DNA of 64,000 nt from Pustulibacterium marinum (GTDB lineage Bacteria > Bacteroidota > Bacteroidia > Flavobacteriales > Flavobacteriaceae). The notes beneath the pieces are model-generated. The model saw nothing but the letters and a program-made list of their open reading frames with translations, did no database searches and was not told the DNA's origin. Both the position numbers and the translations under genes were made by a program. The stretch spans positions 1 through 64,000 of the forward strand of contig NZ_FPBK01000018.1 of the NCBI RefSeq assembly GCF_900116665.1. The letters run 5' to 3'. Each line of letters begins with the position of its first letter. Positions within the stretch are counted from its first letter, which is position 1. Shown in pieces: positions 1 to 8,772 of the stretch.

Positions 1-297
1 ACGCAACAAGCAGCATTTGAGCTAGACAAACTGGTAGGTATTATGAACAAATACCCACAGATGGAAGTAAAAGTAGAAACACATACTGATATTCGCGGAA
101 GTGAAAAATACAACCTAGAATTATCCGACAAACGTGCAAGATCAACCGTACAATACTTGATCTCTAAAGGCATCGCTAAAGAAAGATTAAGTAGCGAAGG
201 ATTTGGAGAAAGCAATCCGCTTGTAGACTGTAAAAACAAGTGTAGCAAAGAAGATCACGCTAAAAACAGAAGATCAGATTTTATTATTCTGAAATAG
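1..297 (+). CDS. OmpA-family C-terminal peptidoglycan-binding domain (5' truncated)
   Basis: The reading frame is open from base 1, so the start lies outside the window; 98 codons remain. They form the second half of an OmpA-like domain: a central 'ETHTDIRGSEKYN' stretch with the Asp and Arg that contact diaminopimelate, 'LSDKRARSTVQYLISKGI', 'GFGESNP' and the closing 'KNRRSDFIIL'. This domain binds peptidoglycan non-covalently from the periplasmic side of an outer-membrane protein or lipoprotein. A cysteine pair sits in the loop 'DCKNKCSKEDH', as in many flavobacterial OmpA proteins whose N-terminal half carries a beta-propeller (WD40/PD40) or PorE-like domain. What the missing half is cannot be seen. 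A strong terminator follows 50 bases downstream. Confidence 0.9.
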   Translation, partial: TQQAAFELDKLVGIMNKYPQMEVKVETHTDIRGSEKYNLELSDKRARSTVQYLISKGIAKERLSSEGFGESNPLVDCKNKCSKEDHAKNRRSDFIILK

Positions 298-350
298 TAT
301 TATAGATTAAAACAAGCATAGAGTTTTAGTCAAATAATGTTGGATGGTAA

Positions 351-382
351 TAAGACCGCTTATAAGCGGTCTTATTTTTTTC
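351..382 (+). terminator. Rho-independent terminator of the OmpA-like gene
   Basis: A perfect palindrome AAGACCGCTTA/TAAGCGGTCTT (352-373) is followed by a run of T to 382. It closes the plus-strand transcript of the OmpA-like gene. The minus-strand ankyrin gene ends at 499, so the hairpin may stop both, but the T-tract favours the plus strand. Confidence 0.85.
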
Positions 383-498
383 CGAAGTTCCAGATGTATA
401 TTGAATAGTTTTAAAGGAATTCAACAAAAAGAATCCCGTGAAATATTGATTTCACAGGACTCCTTGGGGTGATTAAAAATTGATTTTGGAATATAATT

Positions 499-1140
499 CT
501 ACTGCATATAGCATCCGGCTATTTGTGTAGGCTTGTTTTTATGTAATTCCAGTGTTTTAATAGAATTACTCATATAAGACCCAACTCGTTTTGTCTCCAC
601 TTTGTTGGTTTTATTTCCTTGATTAGTTACTAATTCTATGAAATCTTTATTTTGTTGAGATTTGGCATAATCTAGCGCTGATTTTCCGTTAGAATCTTTG
701 GTATGAACATTAGCACCATGTGCTAAAAGTAAAGCTGCAATTTTATAATTTTCATACTGAGTAGCTAACGTTAGTGCTGTAGCTTGATCAAAATTCATTA
801 CAACAACAGAAGCATCATAAGCTAATAGTTGTTTTGCAATAGTGGTGTGGTTTTTATAAGCAGCACTCATCAATGCAGTATTACCGGAGTGATCTTGAGC
901 ATTTACATTAGCTCCGTTTTTTAAAAGGTAGTTTATAGTATTGAGATCCCCATTATTAACGGCTAACATTAAAGGCGTGTATCCTTCATTATTTTGCTTA
1001 TTAATAGCTAAAGCATCTTTAGTAATTATGGATTTCAGGGCAGCAATATCTCCACTTTGAGCAGCATCAAAAATAGTTTGTTGACCAAAACTACTTAACG
1101 TTACTACAAGACCAATAAATAATGATAAAAATGTTTTCAT
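499..1140 (-). CDS. Exported ankyrin-repeat protein
   Basis: I chose the ATG at 1140 (213 residues) because it begins a clean Sec signal peptide (MKTFLSLFIGLVVTLSSFGQ); an upstream ATG at 1179 would bury it. The mature protein is built of about five ankyrin repeats ('GYTPLMLAVNNGDLNTINYLLKN', 'GNTALMSAAYKNHTTIAKQLL', 'SALDYAKSQQNKDFIEL'). It should lie in the periplasm or on the outer membrane and bind a protein partner. Its neighbour is a divergent oxyR. In Pseudomonas an exported ankyrin protein (AnkB) supports the catalase KatB, and ankyrin genes sit beside catalase/oxyR in other bacteria; a similar peroxide-related role here is inference, because no catalase gene lies next to it in this window. 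Confidence 0.88.
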   Translation of the reverse strand: MKTFLSLFIGLVVTLSSFGQQTIFDAAQSGDIAALKSIITKDALAINKQNNEGYTPLMLAVNNGDLNTINYLLKNGANVNAQDHSGNTALMSAAYKNHTTIAKQLLAYDASVVVMNFDQATALTLATQYENYKIAALLLAHGANVHTKDSNGKSALDYAKSQQNKDFIELVTNQGNKTNKVETKRVGSYMSNSIKTLELHKNKPTQIAGCYMQ

Positions 1141-1190
1141 AAGTTTTTCTTTTGATATCTGAATAATTTTCTGATGCAAAGCTCTTCATT

Positions 1191-1228
1191 ATACATTTAT
1201 TTATCAAATTGATATATTTGTAATGTAT
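1191..1228. promoter_or_regulatory. Palindromic operator candidate between the ankyrin gene and oxyR
   Basis: Two inverted repeats are nested in the 109-base divergent spacer: TATCAA-A-TTGATA (1202-1214, perfect) and the outer pair ATACATT (1191-1197) / AATGTAT (1222-1228). A TAnnTTTG -7 box for oxyR, TATATTTG, lies at 1213-1220, overlapping the inner palindrome. LysR-type regulators commonly bind interrupted palindromes in divergent spacers and control both genes. No matching -33 TTG was found, so the promoter is only partly supported. Confidence 0.45.
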
Positions 1229-1249
1229 ATTTAAAAAATAAATATAGGT

Positions 1250-2176
1250 ATGACTTTACAACAATTGCAATATGTAGTAGCCTTGGATACGCATAGACAT
1301 TTTGTAAAAGCAGCGGAAAGTTGTTTTGTAGCACAACCTACATTAACGCTCCAAGTAAAGAAGTTAGAAGAAGAGGTACATTTAACACTTTTTGACCGGA
1401 GTGTAAAACCACTTGAACCAACGCCACAAGGAGCTCGATTTATTGTAAGGGCAAGACAAATACTAAGAGAAGTGGAAGGCCTGAAAGAAATGGTGAATCA
1501 AGATAGGCAATCTGTTGAAGGGAATTTTAAAATAGGAATTATACCCACGTTGGCGCCTTATATTTTGCCGTTGTTTTTAAAGGTGTTTCAAGAGAAACTT
1601 CCCAAAGTATCTCTTGAAATTTTAGAATTACAAAGCGATGTAATCTTAGAACAGTTACGAGTGGGACAGCTAGATATTGGACTTTTAGTAACGCCTACAC
1701 ACATTCCGCAATTGCGAGAAATAAAATTATTTCAAGAGCCATTTTGGGTTTTTGCAGCCGAAGGTCATAAGTTATTAAAAAAGCAAGCTATAGACGCGGC
1801 AGAACTTCCAAAAGAAGATTTATGGCTTTTACAGCAAGGGCATTGTTTTAGAGATCAAATACTAAATGTTTGTCAAACAAATGCCCAAGAGACTACCCAA
1901 CCTATCCAATTTAAAACAGGATCTATAGAGACGCTTAAACGTATGATTCAAAATCATAAAGGATTTACATTAATTCCTGAATTGGCAATTGATATTCAAG
2001 ATCAGAAATGGGTTCGTCCCTTTAAGGATCCCCAACCTGCCAGACAAATAGGAATGGTAGTTCATGGGAGTTTCACCAAAGAAGTACTCTTGAAAGAACT
2101 GCGCGATAGTATTATTCATTCTGTACCAGATCATTTTACCAAATCTCATGAATACTTCACTGTTCAATGGAGATAA
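1250..2176 (+). CDS. oxyR: Peroxide-sensing LysR-type regulator OxyR
   Basis: This 308-residue protein has an N-terminal LysR winged helix-turn-helix (about 1-60) and a type 2 periplasmic-binding-like regulatory domain (about 90-300). The decisive feature is the segment 'QGHCFRDQILNVC', which places cysteines at residues 199 and 208, the same positions and spacing as the redox pair of E. coli OxyR. These form a disulfide on exposure to hydrogen peroxide and switch the protein to an activator of peroxide-defence genes. Likely targets nearby are the divergent ankyrin gene and, farther away in this window, tpx and the peroxiredoxin/thioredoxin group near 52-53.6 kb; that is inference. The start at 1250 begins the canonical 'MTLQQLQYVVAL' helix. 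Confidence 0.95.
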   Translation: MTLQQLQYVVALDTHRHFVKAAESCFVAQPTLTLQVKKLEEEVHLTLFDRSVKPLEPTPQGARFIVRARQILREVEGLKEMVNQDRQSVEGNFKIGIIPTLAPYILPLFLKVFQEKLPKVSLEILELQSDVILEQLRVGQLDIGLLVTPTHIPQLREIKLFQEPFWVFAAEGHKLLKKQAIDAAELPKEDLWLLQQGHCFRDQILNVCQTNAQETTQPIQFKTGSIETLKRMIQNHKGFTLIPELAIDIQDQKWVRPFKDPQPARQIGMVVHGSFTKEVLLKELRDSIIHSVPDHFTKSHEYFTVQWR

Positions 2177-2357
2177 TGTTTGAAATTAAATGAATATATA
2201 GAGAAACATCAATACTAACTAGATGTTGAATAATGCTAGCCAAACTGATTTTTTTATTGATGATAGTAGTGAGTTGTTATTTATTTTTAAGTATAAAAAA
2301 CTTGTATTCTAGTTGGCAAACCATTGCTTAAAAATACCAACTCCCCTTAGTCTAGAA

Positions 2358-3323
2358 CTATAACTTTGCAGCAGCGGGAGTAGTTCCGTAGTATTTTTTG
2401 AATGTTGAAATAAAATGCGAGGTACTTCTATAGCCTAAGCGAGTACTTACTTCATTCACTGGGTATGTTTTTAATAGTTCCAACGATTTTTCCATTTTTA
2501 ATTGAATGATGTAAGAACGTACTGTATATCCGTATAGATTTTTAAATTCTGTTTTCAGTTGCATTTCATTCAATAAAATATGCCTGGCAAGAAATTTCAG
2601 TGTTGGAGTTTTCATATAATACTTATCTATATACGTTTTTGCCTGTACAAGCTTTTCTTTGATAAGTGGATGAATTTGTGCCTCACGGTCTGTAGTTATG
2701 TGAGGATGTTCATGAAGGTACAATAATAATTCTTGAAGTTTTAGTTCCATAAACTGAGCTTTTAAAGCACGTTGTTCATGTAGGTGAATCATTTCTTCAA
2801 ACAACTTATGCAAAGCTACATCGGCAGCAAATGTTCCAATTTCCGGATCTTCTTTTTGATGATGATAAATGTGATTGTAGATGTCATTTTCAAAGTACCA
2901 TGAAGCCTTTTTTAGAGTACTATTAAAAAAATCTAATGGTATAAATAGTAAAATAGATTCAGAATATCCTGAAGGAATATGAACTGCATTCTCTACTATA
3001 TTACCAAAACCAATGTGAACCTTTCCGTGTGAAATGTTGTTTTGATCTTGATTGATTCTGGTAATTTGTATGTTTCCTCTTTTAAGGTATGCTATTTTTA
3101 TATGTGCTCCTTTTATAGAAACTTGTTCTAAAAGTTGTTGCTTAAAATTTCGTTTGCTGTGAACTATACAAAAATTTTGATGAGCAAATACACGACCTTC
3201 TATATGATTCTCTAAGTGTTTAAAACCTACATGAAAGGGTAAGCTGGTATTGCTTTGTAAACCTTCTAGATTTATTTTATAATATACAGTATCTATTTCT
3301 GGGTAGTACGATTGTAACAACAT
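2358..3323 (-). CDS. AraC-family transcriptional regulator, probable controller of the divergent TonB receptor operon
   Basis: The 321-residue protein ends in a double helix-turn-helix AraC domain (about 225-321): 'LVQAKTYIDKYYMKTPTLKFLARHILLNEMQLKTEFK' is split here only by the two helix-turn-helix units, the second being 'VNEVSTRLGYRSTSHFISTFKKYYGTTP'. The N-terminal 200 residues have no signal peptide and should be the effector-binding part. AraC regulators of the PchR/YbtA type sit next to TonB-dependent siderophore receptors and respond to the ferric siderophore. Its position 104 bases from, and divergent to, the receptor at 3428 fits that arrangement. The effector is not deducible from sequence. 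A perfect palindrome lies in the shared spacer. Confidence 0.9.
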   Translation of the reverse strand: MLLQSYYPEIDTVYYKINLEGLQSNTSLPFHVGFKHLENHIEGRVFAHQNFCIVHSKRNFKQQLLEQVSIKGAHIKIAYLKRGNIQITRINQDQNNISHGKVHIGFGNIVENAVHIPSGYSESILLFIPLDFFNSTLKKASWYFENDIYNHIYHHQKEDPEIGTFAADVALHKLFEEMIHLHEQRALKAQFMELKLQELLLYLHEHPHITTDREAQIHPLIKEKLVQAKTYIDKYYMKTPTLKFLARHILLNEMQLKTEFKNLYGYTVRSYIIQLKMEKSLELLKTYPVNEVSTRLGYRSTSHFISTFKKYYGTTPAAAKL

Positions 3324-3383
3324 ATTTCTGATAGTGTTATTTTATTTTCCTTTTCAGCTATGACTAAGAAAATAAGGGTGTTC

Positions 3384-3400
3384 ATCTTTGTACAAAGATA
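3384..3400. promoter_or_regulatory. Perfect 16-bp palindrome in the araC/TonB-receptor divergent spacer
   Basis: ATCTTTGTACAAAGAT (3384-3399) is a perfect inverted repeat. Read on the minus strand it contains TATCTTTG (complement of 3393-3400), a good TAnnTTTG -7 box for the araC gene that starts at 3323. On the plus strand it gives CATCTTTG, one mismatch from the same box, 37 bases before the receptor start. The palindrome may therefore hold overlapping divergent -7 elements or an operator, or both. No -33 TTG is obvious for either direction. Confidence 0.5.
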
Positions 3401-3427
3401 ATTTAGAATTAATTTAAATAAAAATAA

Positions 3428-5839
3428 GTGCGAATTCAACACCTCTATATCATCTGTGTACTACTGTTTACATGCTGTGTACAACAGATTGGAATGGCTC
3501 AACAACAGCATCACAAAAAGCAATTGGTTCAAGGAATTGTTTTAGATCATTTAAGAAAACCATTAGAAGGGGCAACTGTTTTTATAGAAAATAGTCCTAT
3601 TTATGCAGTAACCGATAGTAAAGGTAGCTTTAAGTTATACCTTAAAGAAGGTAAACATTCCCTATCATGTTCTTTTGTAGGGTTTACCAAGCAAGTTATA
3701 GAAATTGAGGTATCTGCACAGACACCGAGTATAAGTTTCAATTTGGTATTAGATAAAAGTACTTCTTTAGATGAAGTGGAAGTGTCCGCTAAATCCTTAC
3801 TTCAAAATGTAAAGGAATCTGCCTATAACGTGGTGGCTATAGATGCACAACAAATGGCCAATACTACTGCAGATTTAGCAGATGTGCTAGAAACCGCTTC
3901 CGGGGTTAAAATTAGAAGAACAGGTGGCGTAGGCTCTAACGCTTCTATTTCTTTGAATGGTTTTAGTGGTAGGCATGTGAAAATTTTTATGGATGGTATG
4001 CCTATGCAGGGATTTGGTTCGGCTTTTCAAATTAATAACATTCCGGTAAACCTTGCAGAGCGTATCGAAATTTATAAAGGAGTAGTTCCTATTGAATTAG
4101 GAGCAGATGCATTGGGTGGAGCTATAAATATTGTAACCAATAACAAACCGCAAACTAACGTAGATGCATCCTATTCTTATGGATCATTCAATACACATAA
4201 ATCTAATGTGAACGTAAATTATACCGGTAAATCTGGTTTTACATTTCGTTTGAATGCTTTTCAGAATTATTCCGATAATAATTATAAGGTAAAAACATAT
4301 TTACTCAATTTAGATACCGGAGTTTATAGTGATGAACCACAATGGTTCAAGCGCTTTCATGACCGTTACCATAACGAAACGGTAATAGCGAAAGTTGGGT
4401 TTGTAAACAAATCATGGGCAGATTTATTTTTAATTGGTGGAACCTTGGGGAATGAAGATAATCAAGTGCAAAATTCAGCATTGATGAAAATAGCTTTTGG
4501 TGGTGTAGAGCGCAATGCCAAAACACGTATGGCTACCATGCAATACCGTAAGAAAAATGTATTCATTAAGCATTTAGATATAACAGCTAATGCAAATTAT
4601 AGTAGCGTAAAGAACAATAGTTTAGACACGCTGGCAAGACAGTACAATTGGGCAGGAGATTATAAAACTAAATCATCATCAGGAGAAGCCGCTTATACCT
4701 TGTCAGAGTTTAATAATACGAGTAGTACAGCACGTTTCAATGCAGTGTATAATCCTTCAAAGAAGCATCATTTTTCACTTAATAACACCTGGAGCAAGTT
4801 TGTTAGAAATAGTGATAATGCTACCGAAGTTTTAGATAATACGTCATCATCTGCTTCTTTAGATAAAATAAGTATAAAGAATGTTTTAGGAGCGGCTTAC
4901 AACTATAGACCTAACGATATTTGGAATGTTTCTGCTTTTGGAAAATATTACTATGTAGATGTTACAGGCCCTGTAAACGTAAATGGAAATGATGATCCTA
5001 ACCATGCATCTTACGAGCTGTATAGTACCAATTACAATGTAGAAGGTTATGGAGCTACAGCGAGTTATTTACTAGCAAAAGATTTACAGTTAAAAGGATC
5101 TTATGAGAAAACATATAGATTGCCTTCTCAAAACGAATTATTTGGTGATGAATTGATAGAAGCTGGTGACGCATCTTTAAAGGCAGAACACAGCAATAAC
5201 ATCAATGCCAACATAACATATCAGCGCACTTTTGCTAAAAAGCACGACTTTTTTATTACCACTGGTTTTATCTATAGAAACACACAAGATTATATAAGGA
5301 GAGTTATAGAAGAACGTTATGGAGGAGCTTACTATACCAACCATGGAAAAGTAAAAACCATAGGGTTTGATGCCGAGTTACAGTACGTATTTAATAAACG
5401 TTTGGTAATAGGAGGAAATGCAACCTACCAAAGTGTTACCAATCGAGAAAAATATACCACCAATAATACCATTGCCTTAAATTATGAAGACAGAATGCCC
5501 AACGTTCCGTATTTGTTCGGAAATGGACAAGTGTCGTATCAATTACTCAATGTTTTTCATAATAAGAAGAATAGACTTCAATTTCAATATAACTTAAATT
5601 ACACTCATGAATTCTTCAGGTATTGGGAAAGTTACGGGTCGTCTAACTCAAAGATTACCATTCCTACCCAACTTTCACATGATTTTAGTGCAACCCTTTC
5701 TTTAAAAAATGGGATGTACAACATAAGTCTTGAAACTCAAAATTTTACCAACGAACTCTTGTATGATAATTATAGTTTACAGAAACCGGGAAGAAGTTTT
5801 GCTATAAAACTCAGATACTATTTTATAAAAACGAATTAA
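3428..5839 (+). CDS. TonB-dependent outer-membrane receptor (XusA-like, putative siderophore importer)
   Basis: This 803-residue protein has a signal peptide (residues 1 to about 24), a carboxypeptidase-regulatory-like beta-sandwich (about 33-118, 'GIVLDHLRKPLEGATVFIE'), a plug domain (about 135-240, 'LNGFSGRHVKIFMDGMPMQG', 'ELGADALGGAINIVT') and a 22-strand-type barrel ending in aromatic-rich strands. The start is a GTG; the first ATG (residue 23) falls inside the signal peptide, so GTG is preferred. It should take a ligand across the outer membrane with TonB energy. It is followed after 30 bases by a DUF4374 lipoprotein, the pairing seen in the Bacteroides xenosiderophore genes xusA-xusB, and is divergent from an AraC regulator. 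A ferric siderophore substrate is therefore likely but not proven. Confidence 0.9.
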   Translation: MRIQHLYIICVLLFTCCVQQIGMAQQQHHKKQLVQGIVLDHLRKPLEGATVFIENSPIYAVTDSKGSFKLYLKEGKHSLSCSFVGFTKQVIEIEVSAQTPSISFNLVLDKSTSLDEVEVSAKSLLQNVKESAYNVVAIDAQQMANTTADLADVLETASGVKIRRTGGVGSNASISLNGFSGRHVKIFMDGMPMQGFGSAFQINNIPVNLAERIEIYKGVVPIELGADALGGAINIVTNNKPQTNVDASYSYGSFNTHKSNVNVNYTGKSGFTFRLNAFQNYSDNNYKVKTYLLNLDTGVYSDEPQWFKRFHDRYHNETVIAKVGFVNKSWADLFLIGGTLGNEDNQVQNSALMKIAFGGVERNAKTRMATMQYRKKNVFIKHLDITANANYSSVKNNSLDTLARQYNWAGDYKTKSSSGEAAYTLSEFNNTSSTARFNAVYNPSKKHHFSLNNTWSKFVRNSDNATEVLDNTSSSASLDKISIKNVLGAAYNYRPNDIWNVSAFGKYYYVDVTGPVNVNGNDDPNHASYELYSTNYNVEGYGATASYLLAKDLQLKGSYEKTYRLPSQNELFGDELIEAGDASLKAEHSNNINANITYQRTFAKKHDFFITTGFIYRNTQDYIRRVIEERYGGAYYTNHGKVKTIGFDAELQYVFNKRLVIGGNATYQSVTNREKYTTNNTIALNYEDRMPNVPYLFGNGQVSYQLLNVFHNKKNRLQFQYNLNYTHEFFRYWESYGSSNSKITIPTQLSHDFSATLSLKNGMYNISLETQNFTNELLYDNYSLQKPGRSFAIKLRYYFIKTN

Positions 5840-5869
5840 CACATTACTAACTCAAAAATTTTAGAAGAG

Positions 5870-7216
5870 ATGAAAAAAAAGAATGTATTTCAACTAATAA
5901 GACTACAAAGTATTGTTACACCTTTAGTGTGTATAGCATTACTAGCATCTTGTAGTGATGATGATACCGACACAGGCGGTGAGAGCGGTGGAGGAACTAC
6001 TGCAGCAACAGATAGATTTTTTATTTCTGCAGCGGCGGGTGAAAGTCAGTATGCGCTATTAACTGATGGAGTTTCCGAAGGTTCAACGTCTGTAGTAGGA
6101 AACGGTACAGAGATGGAAAGCAGCATTCAAACATGGTTGTTTAACGATGATCCTTCAGTGGCTTTAGGATTGATTTACAATCAAGGAGATCCAGGAACTG
6201 GTGTTGCCTATGATTTGGATGAAACGGGTGAATTAAATGTTTTTGGAAGCTCGCAAGGGTTTCAATTAACTACTCGTTTTTCAAATTATGGCTTCTTTGG
6301 TGATTATGCGTTAACCAGTGCCAGCGGACAAACACCTGTAGACGAAAGTGGAAATCCGTTACTAGATGATGAAGGTCATGAACGTTCAGATGCTACTGTA
6401 TTTAATTTTATTCACTTCAATGAAGATAATTCATTAACCGTAAGTGAAAAATCTATCAATACGTTGGATATGGCAGGTAATGGTCAACAAGCTAACTTTT
6501 CTGGAATTGTAGATTTAGGAAACGGAGAGTTCTTATCGGGCTTGGTCATGAGTGAAGTGCAATATGATGAAGCTGGTGATGCTTCTACTGTGGTGAGTTC
6601 TCCAGACAGTGTTTGGGTAGGAGCGTTTAATGAAAACTTAGAATTACAACGTATATACAAAGATGATAGAATTAGTTATGCTTCAGGTAGATACCGATCT
6701 CGCTACTATTCTATGATTTCTAAAGACGATGATAATAATGTATATGTATTTTCGGGATCTTATGATTCTAATACCACCAAAAATGCAGGAGCCTTACGTA
6801 TAAATGACGGAGCTACAGACTTTGATGATGATTACTATTTTGATATTCAATCTTTAAGTGATGGGTACAAATTCCGTCAGGTATGGCATATAACAGATGA
6901 TTATTTCTTGTTAGAATTTTACAATGATTTAGAACCTTCTGGTAGTTCCGCAGCAGCAACTCAGTATGGTATTGTTAAAATGGAAGAAAAAACATTTACT
7001 TGGGTAAATGGTGCTATGCCAGCTAAAGATGCTATTGTTTCTGTAGGAGATCCTTACGGGTATGATGGTATGATGTATATACCTGTGACAATTTCTGGAG
7101 CTTATCCGCATATTTATGAGATAGATCCCGCTACAGGAATTGCAACACAAGGTATCGAAGTTCAAGCAGATGATGTAACAGCTATTGGAGTACTAAGCTA
7201 TACGCCGGCAGAGTAA
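5870..7216 (+). CDS. DUF4374 surface lipoprotein (XusB-like, putative siderophore binder)
   Basis: The 448-residue protein has a lipoprotein signal ending in 'LLASCSDDD' with the lipidated Cys at residue 28, followed by an acidic, Gly-rich linker of the kind that sends Bacteroidota lipoproteins to the cell surface. The rest is a repetitive beta-rich fold, likely a beta-propeller. The segment 'GALRINDGATDFDDDYYFDI' matches my memory of the DUF4374 signature. XusB of Bacteroides thetaiotaomicron, a surface lipoprotein that holds enterobactin-type siderophores for its receptor XusA, belongs to this kind of protein as far as I recall. Here it directly follows the receptor gene. The PepSY reductase gene (xusC) that usually completes the set is not in this operon. 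Confidence 0.8.
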   Translation: MKKKNVFQLIRLQSIVTPLVCIALLASCSDDDTDTGGESGGGTTAATDRFFISAAAGESQYALLTDGVSEGSTSVVGNGTEMESSIQTWLFNDDPSVALGLIYNQGDPGTGVAYDLDETGELNVFGSSQGFQLTTRFSNYGFFGDYALTSASGQTPVDESGNPLLDDEGHERSDATVFNFIHFNEDNSLTVSEKSINTLDMAGNGQQANFSGIVDLGNGEFLSGLVMSEVQYDEAGDASTVVSSPDSVWVGAFNENLELQRIYKDDRISYASGRYRSRYYSMISKDDDNNVYVFSGSYDSNTTKNAGALRINDGATDFDDDYYFDIQSLSDGYKFRQVWHITDDYFLLEFYNDLEPSGSSAAATQYGIVKMEEKTFTWVNGAMPAKDAIVSVGDPYGYDGMMYIPVTISGAYPHIYEIDPATGIATQGIEVQADDVTAIGVLSYTPAE

Positions 7217-7230
7217 TTAAGTAAATCAAA

Positions 7231-8760
7231 ATGAAAAAATTAATAAATCTTGGAGTAGGAGTGCTGTTTTTGGCACTCTCTACTTTACACGCACAAAGTA
7301 AATTAATAGAGCAAGATTTTTGGAAAAGTCAACCTTCTTTAGCGAGCGTAAAAGCCGAAGTAAACAAGGGATTTGATTTTTCTAAAACGGTAAGTATGCA
7401 AGATCCTATTGTCTATGCAATCCGAAACGAAGCAGCACCAGAGGTTTTAACCTATTTATTATCGCAGCCCGGCGTAGATGTTAAAAAACTGATTGTGGAG
7501 GGTAGAATTTATTTGCACTTAGCGGCCAATGCAGGTCAAGTAGCAGCCGTAGATGCCTTATTAAACAAAGGTTCTGATATGTATTTCTTAGATGGTAACG
7601 GACACACTGCGTTTACTTTTGCTGGATTTCAAGGGCATTTAACGCCGGAAATGATTGATGTATTTATCAAACATGGTATCGATTTAAAGCGCAAATACCC
7701 CGCTAAAGATGATGCCAATATCCTATTGATTGCAATACCTTATGATAAAGATTTAACAATAACTTCGTATTTGGTAGCTAAAGGTTTGTCTTGGAATAGT
7801 GTAGATAAATATGGACATACAGCTTTTGACCATGCTGCTAAAGTGGGAGACATCAAACAGTTTGAAAAATTAATACAATTGGGCGTAAAACCTTCGGATG
7901 ATGCATTACTCATTGCAGCCCAAGGTACATACCGTAGTGCAAATACCTTAGAAATCTTTCAGTACTTGGTTGAAAATTTAAAGTTGAATGCAAAAGCTAC
8001 TGATAAAGAAGGGAAAAATGCGTTGCACTACATTGCTAAAAAAAGAGATCAACAAGAGGTTGTCAATTATTTCATAGGAAAAGGAGTAGATGTAAATAAG
8101 CAAGACCTTTCAGGAACTTCACCATTTTTCATAGCAGCCGGAGGTAAAAACTTTGATGTAGTGCAAGCCATGTGGTCGAGCTTTCAGAAGAAAAACATCA
8201 ATATTTCAAATGCTAAAGGTGAAACTATTCTTATGAACGCTGTAGCAAGCGGAACGGCAGAAACTGTTGCATTGCTCTTAGAAAACGGAGCCAAGGCAAA
8301 GGTAACAGATGCAAGAGGGAATACTTTAGTGTATACGTTATTAGCATCTTTTCCTGTGGAGAGAAAAGGAGGTAGAGGTTTTAGAGGAACAATTATTGAA
8401 AAAGAGCGTGCAAATTTCTATGCTAAAATGGATTTATTACAAAAGGCTGGTGTAGATTTTACAAAAGTTCAAGGCAATGGAGAAACTGCTTATCACTTGG
8501 CTGCTACTAAAAATAACTTGGAACTTTTAAAGCATCTAGCAGCCTATAAAATTCCAATAAATCAAAAAGATAACGAAGGAGCTACAGCACTACACATTGC
8601 GGCATTGAACACAGATGATGTTGCAGTACTACACTATTTTGTTGATAAAGGAGCAGATGTTACGCAACAAACGGATTTTGGAGAAACAGCTTACGATTTG
8701 GCAAAAGAAAATGAAACCTTGAAAAAGAAGCATGTGAATCTAGATTTCTTAAAACCATAA
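7231..8760 (+). CDS. Exported ankyrin-repeat protein within the uptake operon
   Basis: The 509-residue protein has a Sec signal peptide (MKKLINLGVGVLFLALSTLHAQ) and about 12 ankyrin repeats through to the C-terminus, for example 'RIYLHLAANAGQVAAVDALLNKG', 'GKNALHYIAKKRDQQEVVNY' and 'GATALHIAALNTDDVAVLHYF'. There is no catalytic domain, so it should be a periplasmic or surface scaffold. It lies 14 bases after the DUF4374 gene and 12 before a DUF2271 gene, so it is co-transcribed with the uptake proteins. It is unrelated in detail to the smaller ankyrin protein at 499-1140. Why an import operon needs a large exported scaffold is unknown to me. Confidence 0.88.
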   Translation: MKKLINLGVGVLFLALSTLHAQSKLIEQDFWKSQPSLASVKAEVNKGFDFSKTVSMQDPIVYAIRNEAAPEVLTYLLSQPGVDVKKLIVEGRIYLHLAANAGQVAAVDALLNKGSDMYFLDGNGHTAFTFAGFQGHLTPEMIDVFIKHGIDLKRKYPAKDDANILLIAIPYDKDLTITSYLVAKGLSWNSVDKYGHTAFDHAAKVGDIKQFEKLIQLGVKPSDDALLIAAQGTYRSANTLEIFQYLVENLKLNAKATDKEGKNALHYIAKKRDQQEVVNYFIGKGVDVNKQDLSGTSPFFIAAGGKNFDVVQAMWSSFQKKNINISNAKGETILMNAVASGTAETVALLLENGAKAKVTDARGNTLVYTLLASFPVERKGGRGFRGTIIEKERANFYAKMDLLQKAGVDFTKVQGNGETAYHLAATKNNLELLKHLAAYKIPINQKDNEGATALHIAALNTDDVAVLHYFVDKGADVTQQTDFGETAYDLAKENETLKKKHVNLDFLKP

Positions 8761-8772
8761 AACAACCAGGGT

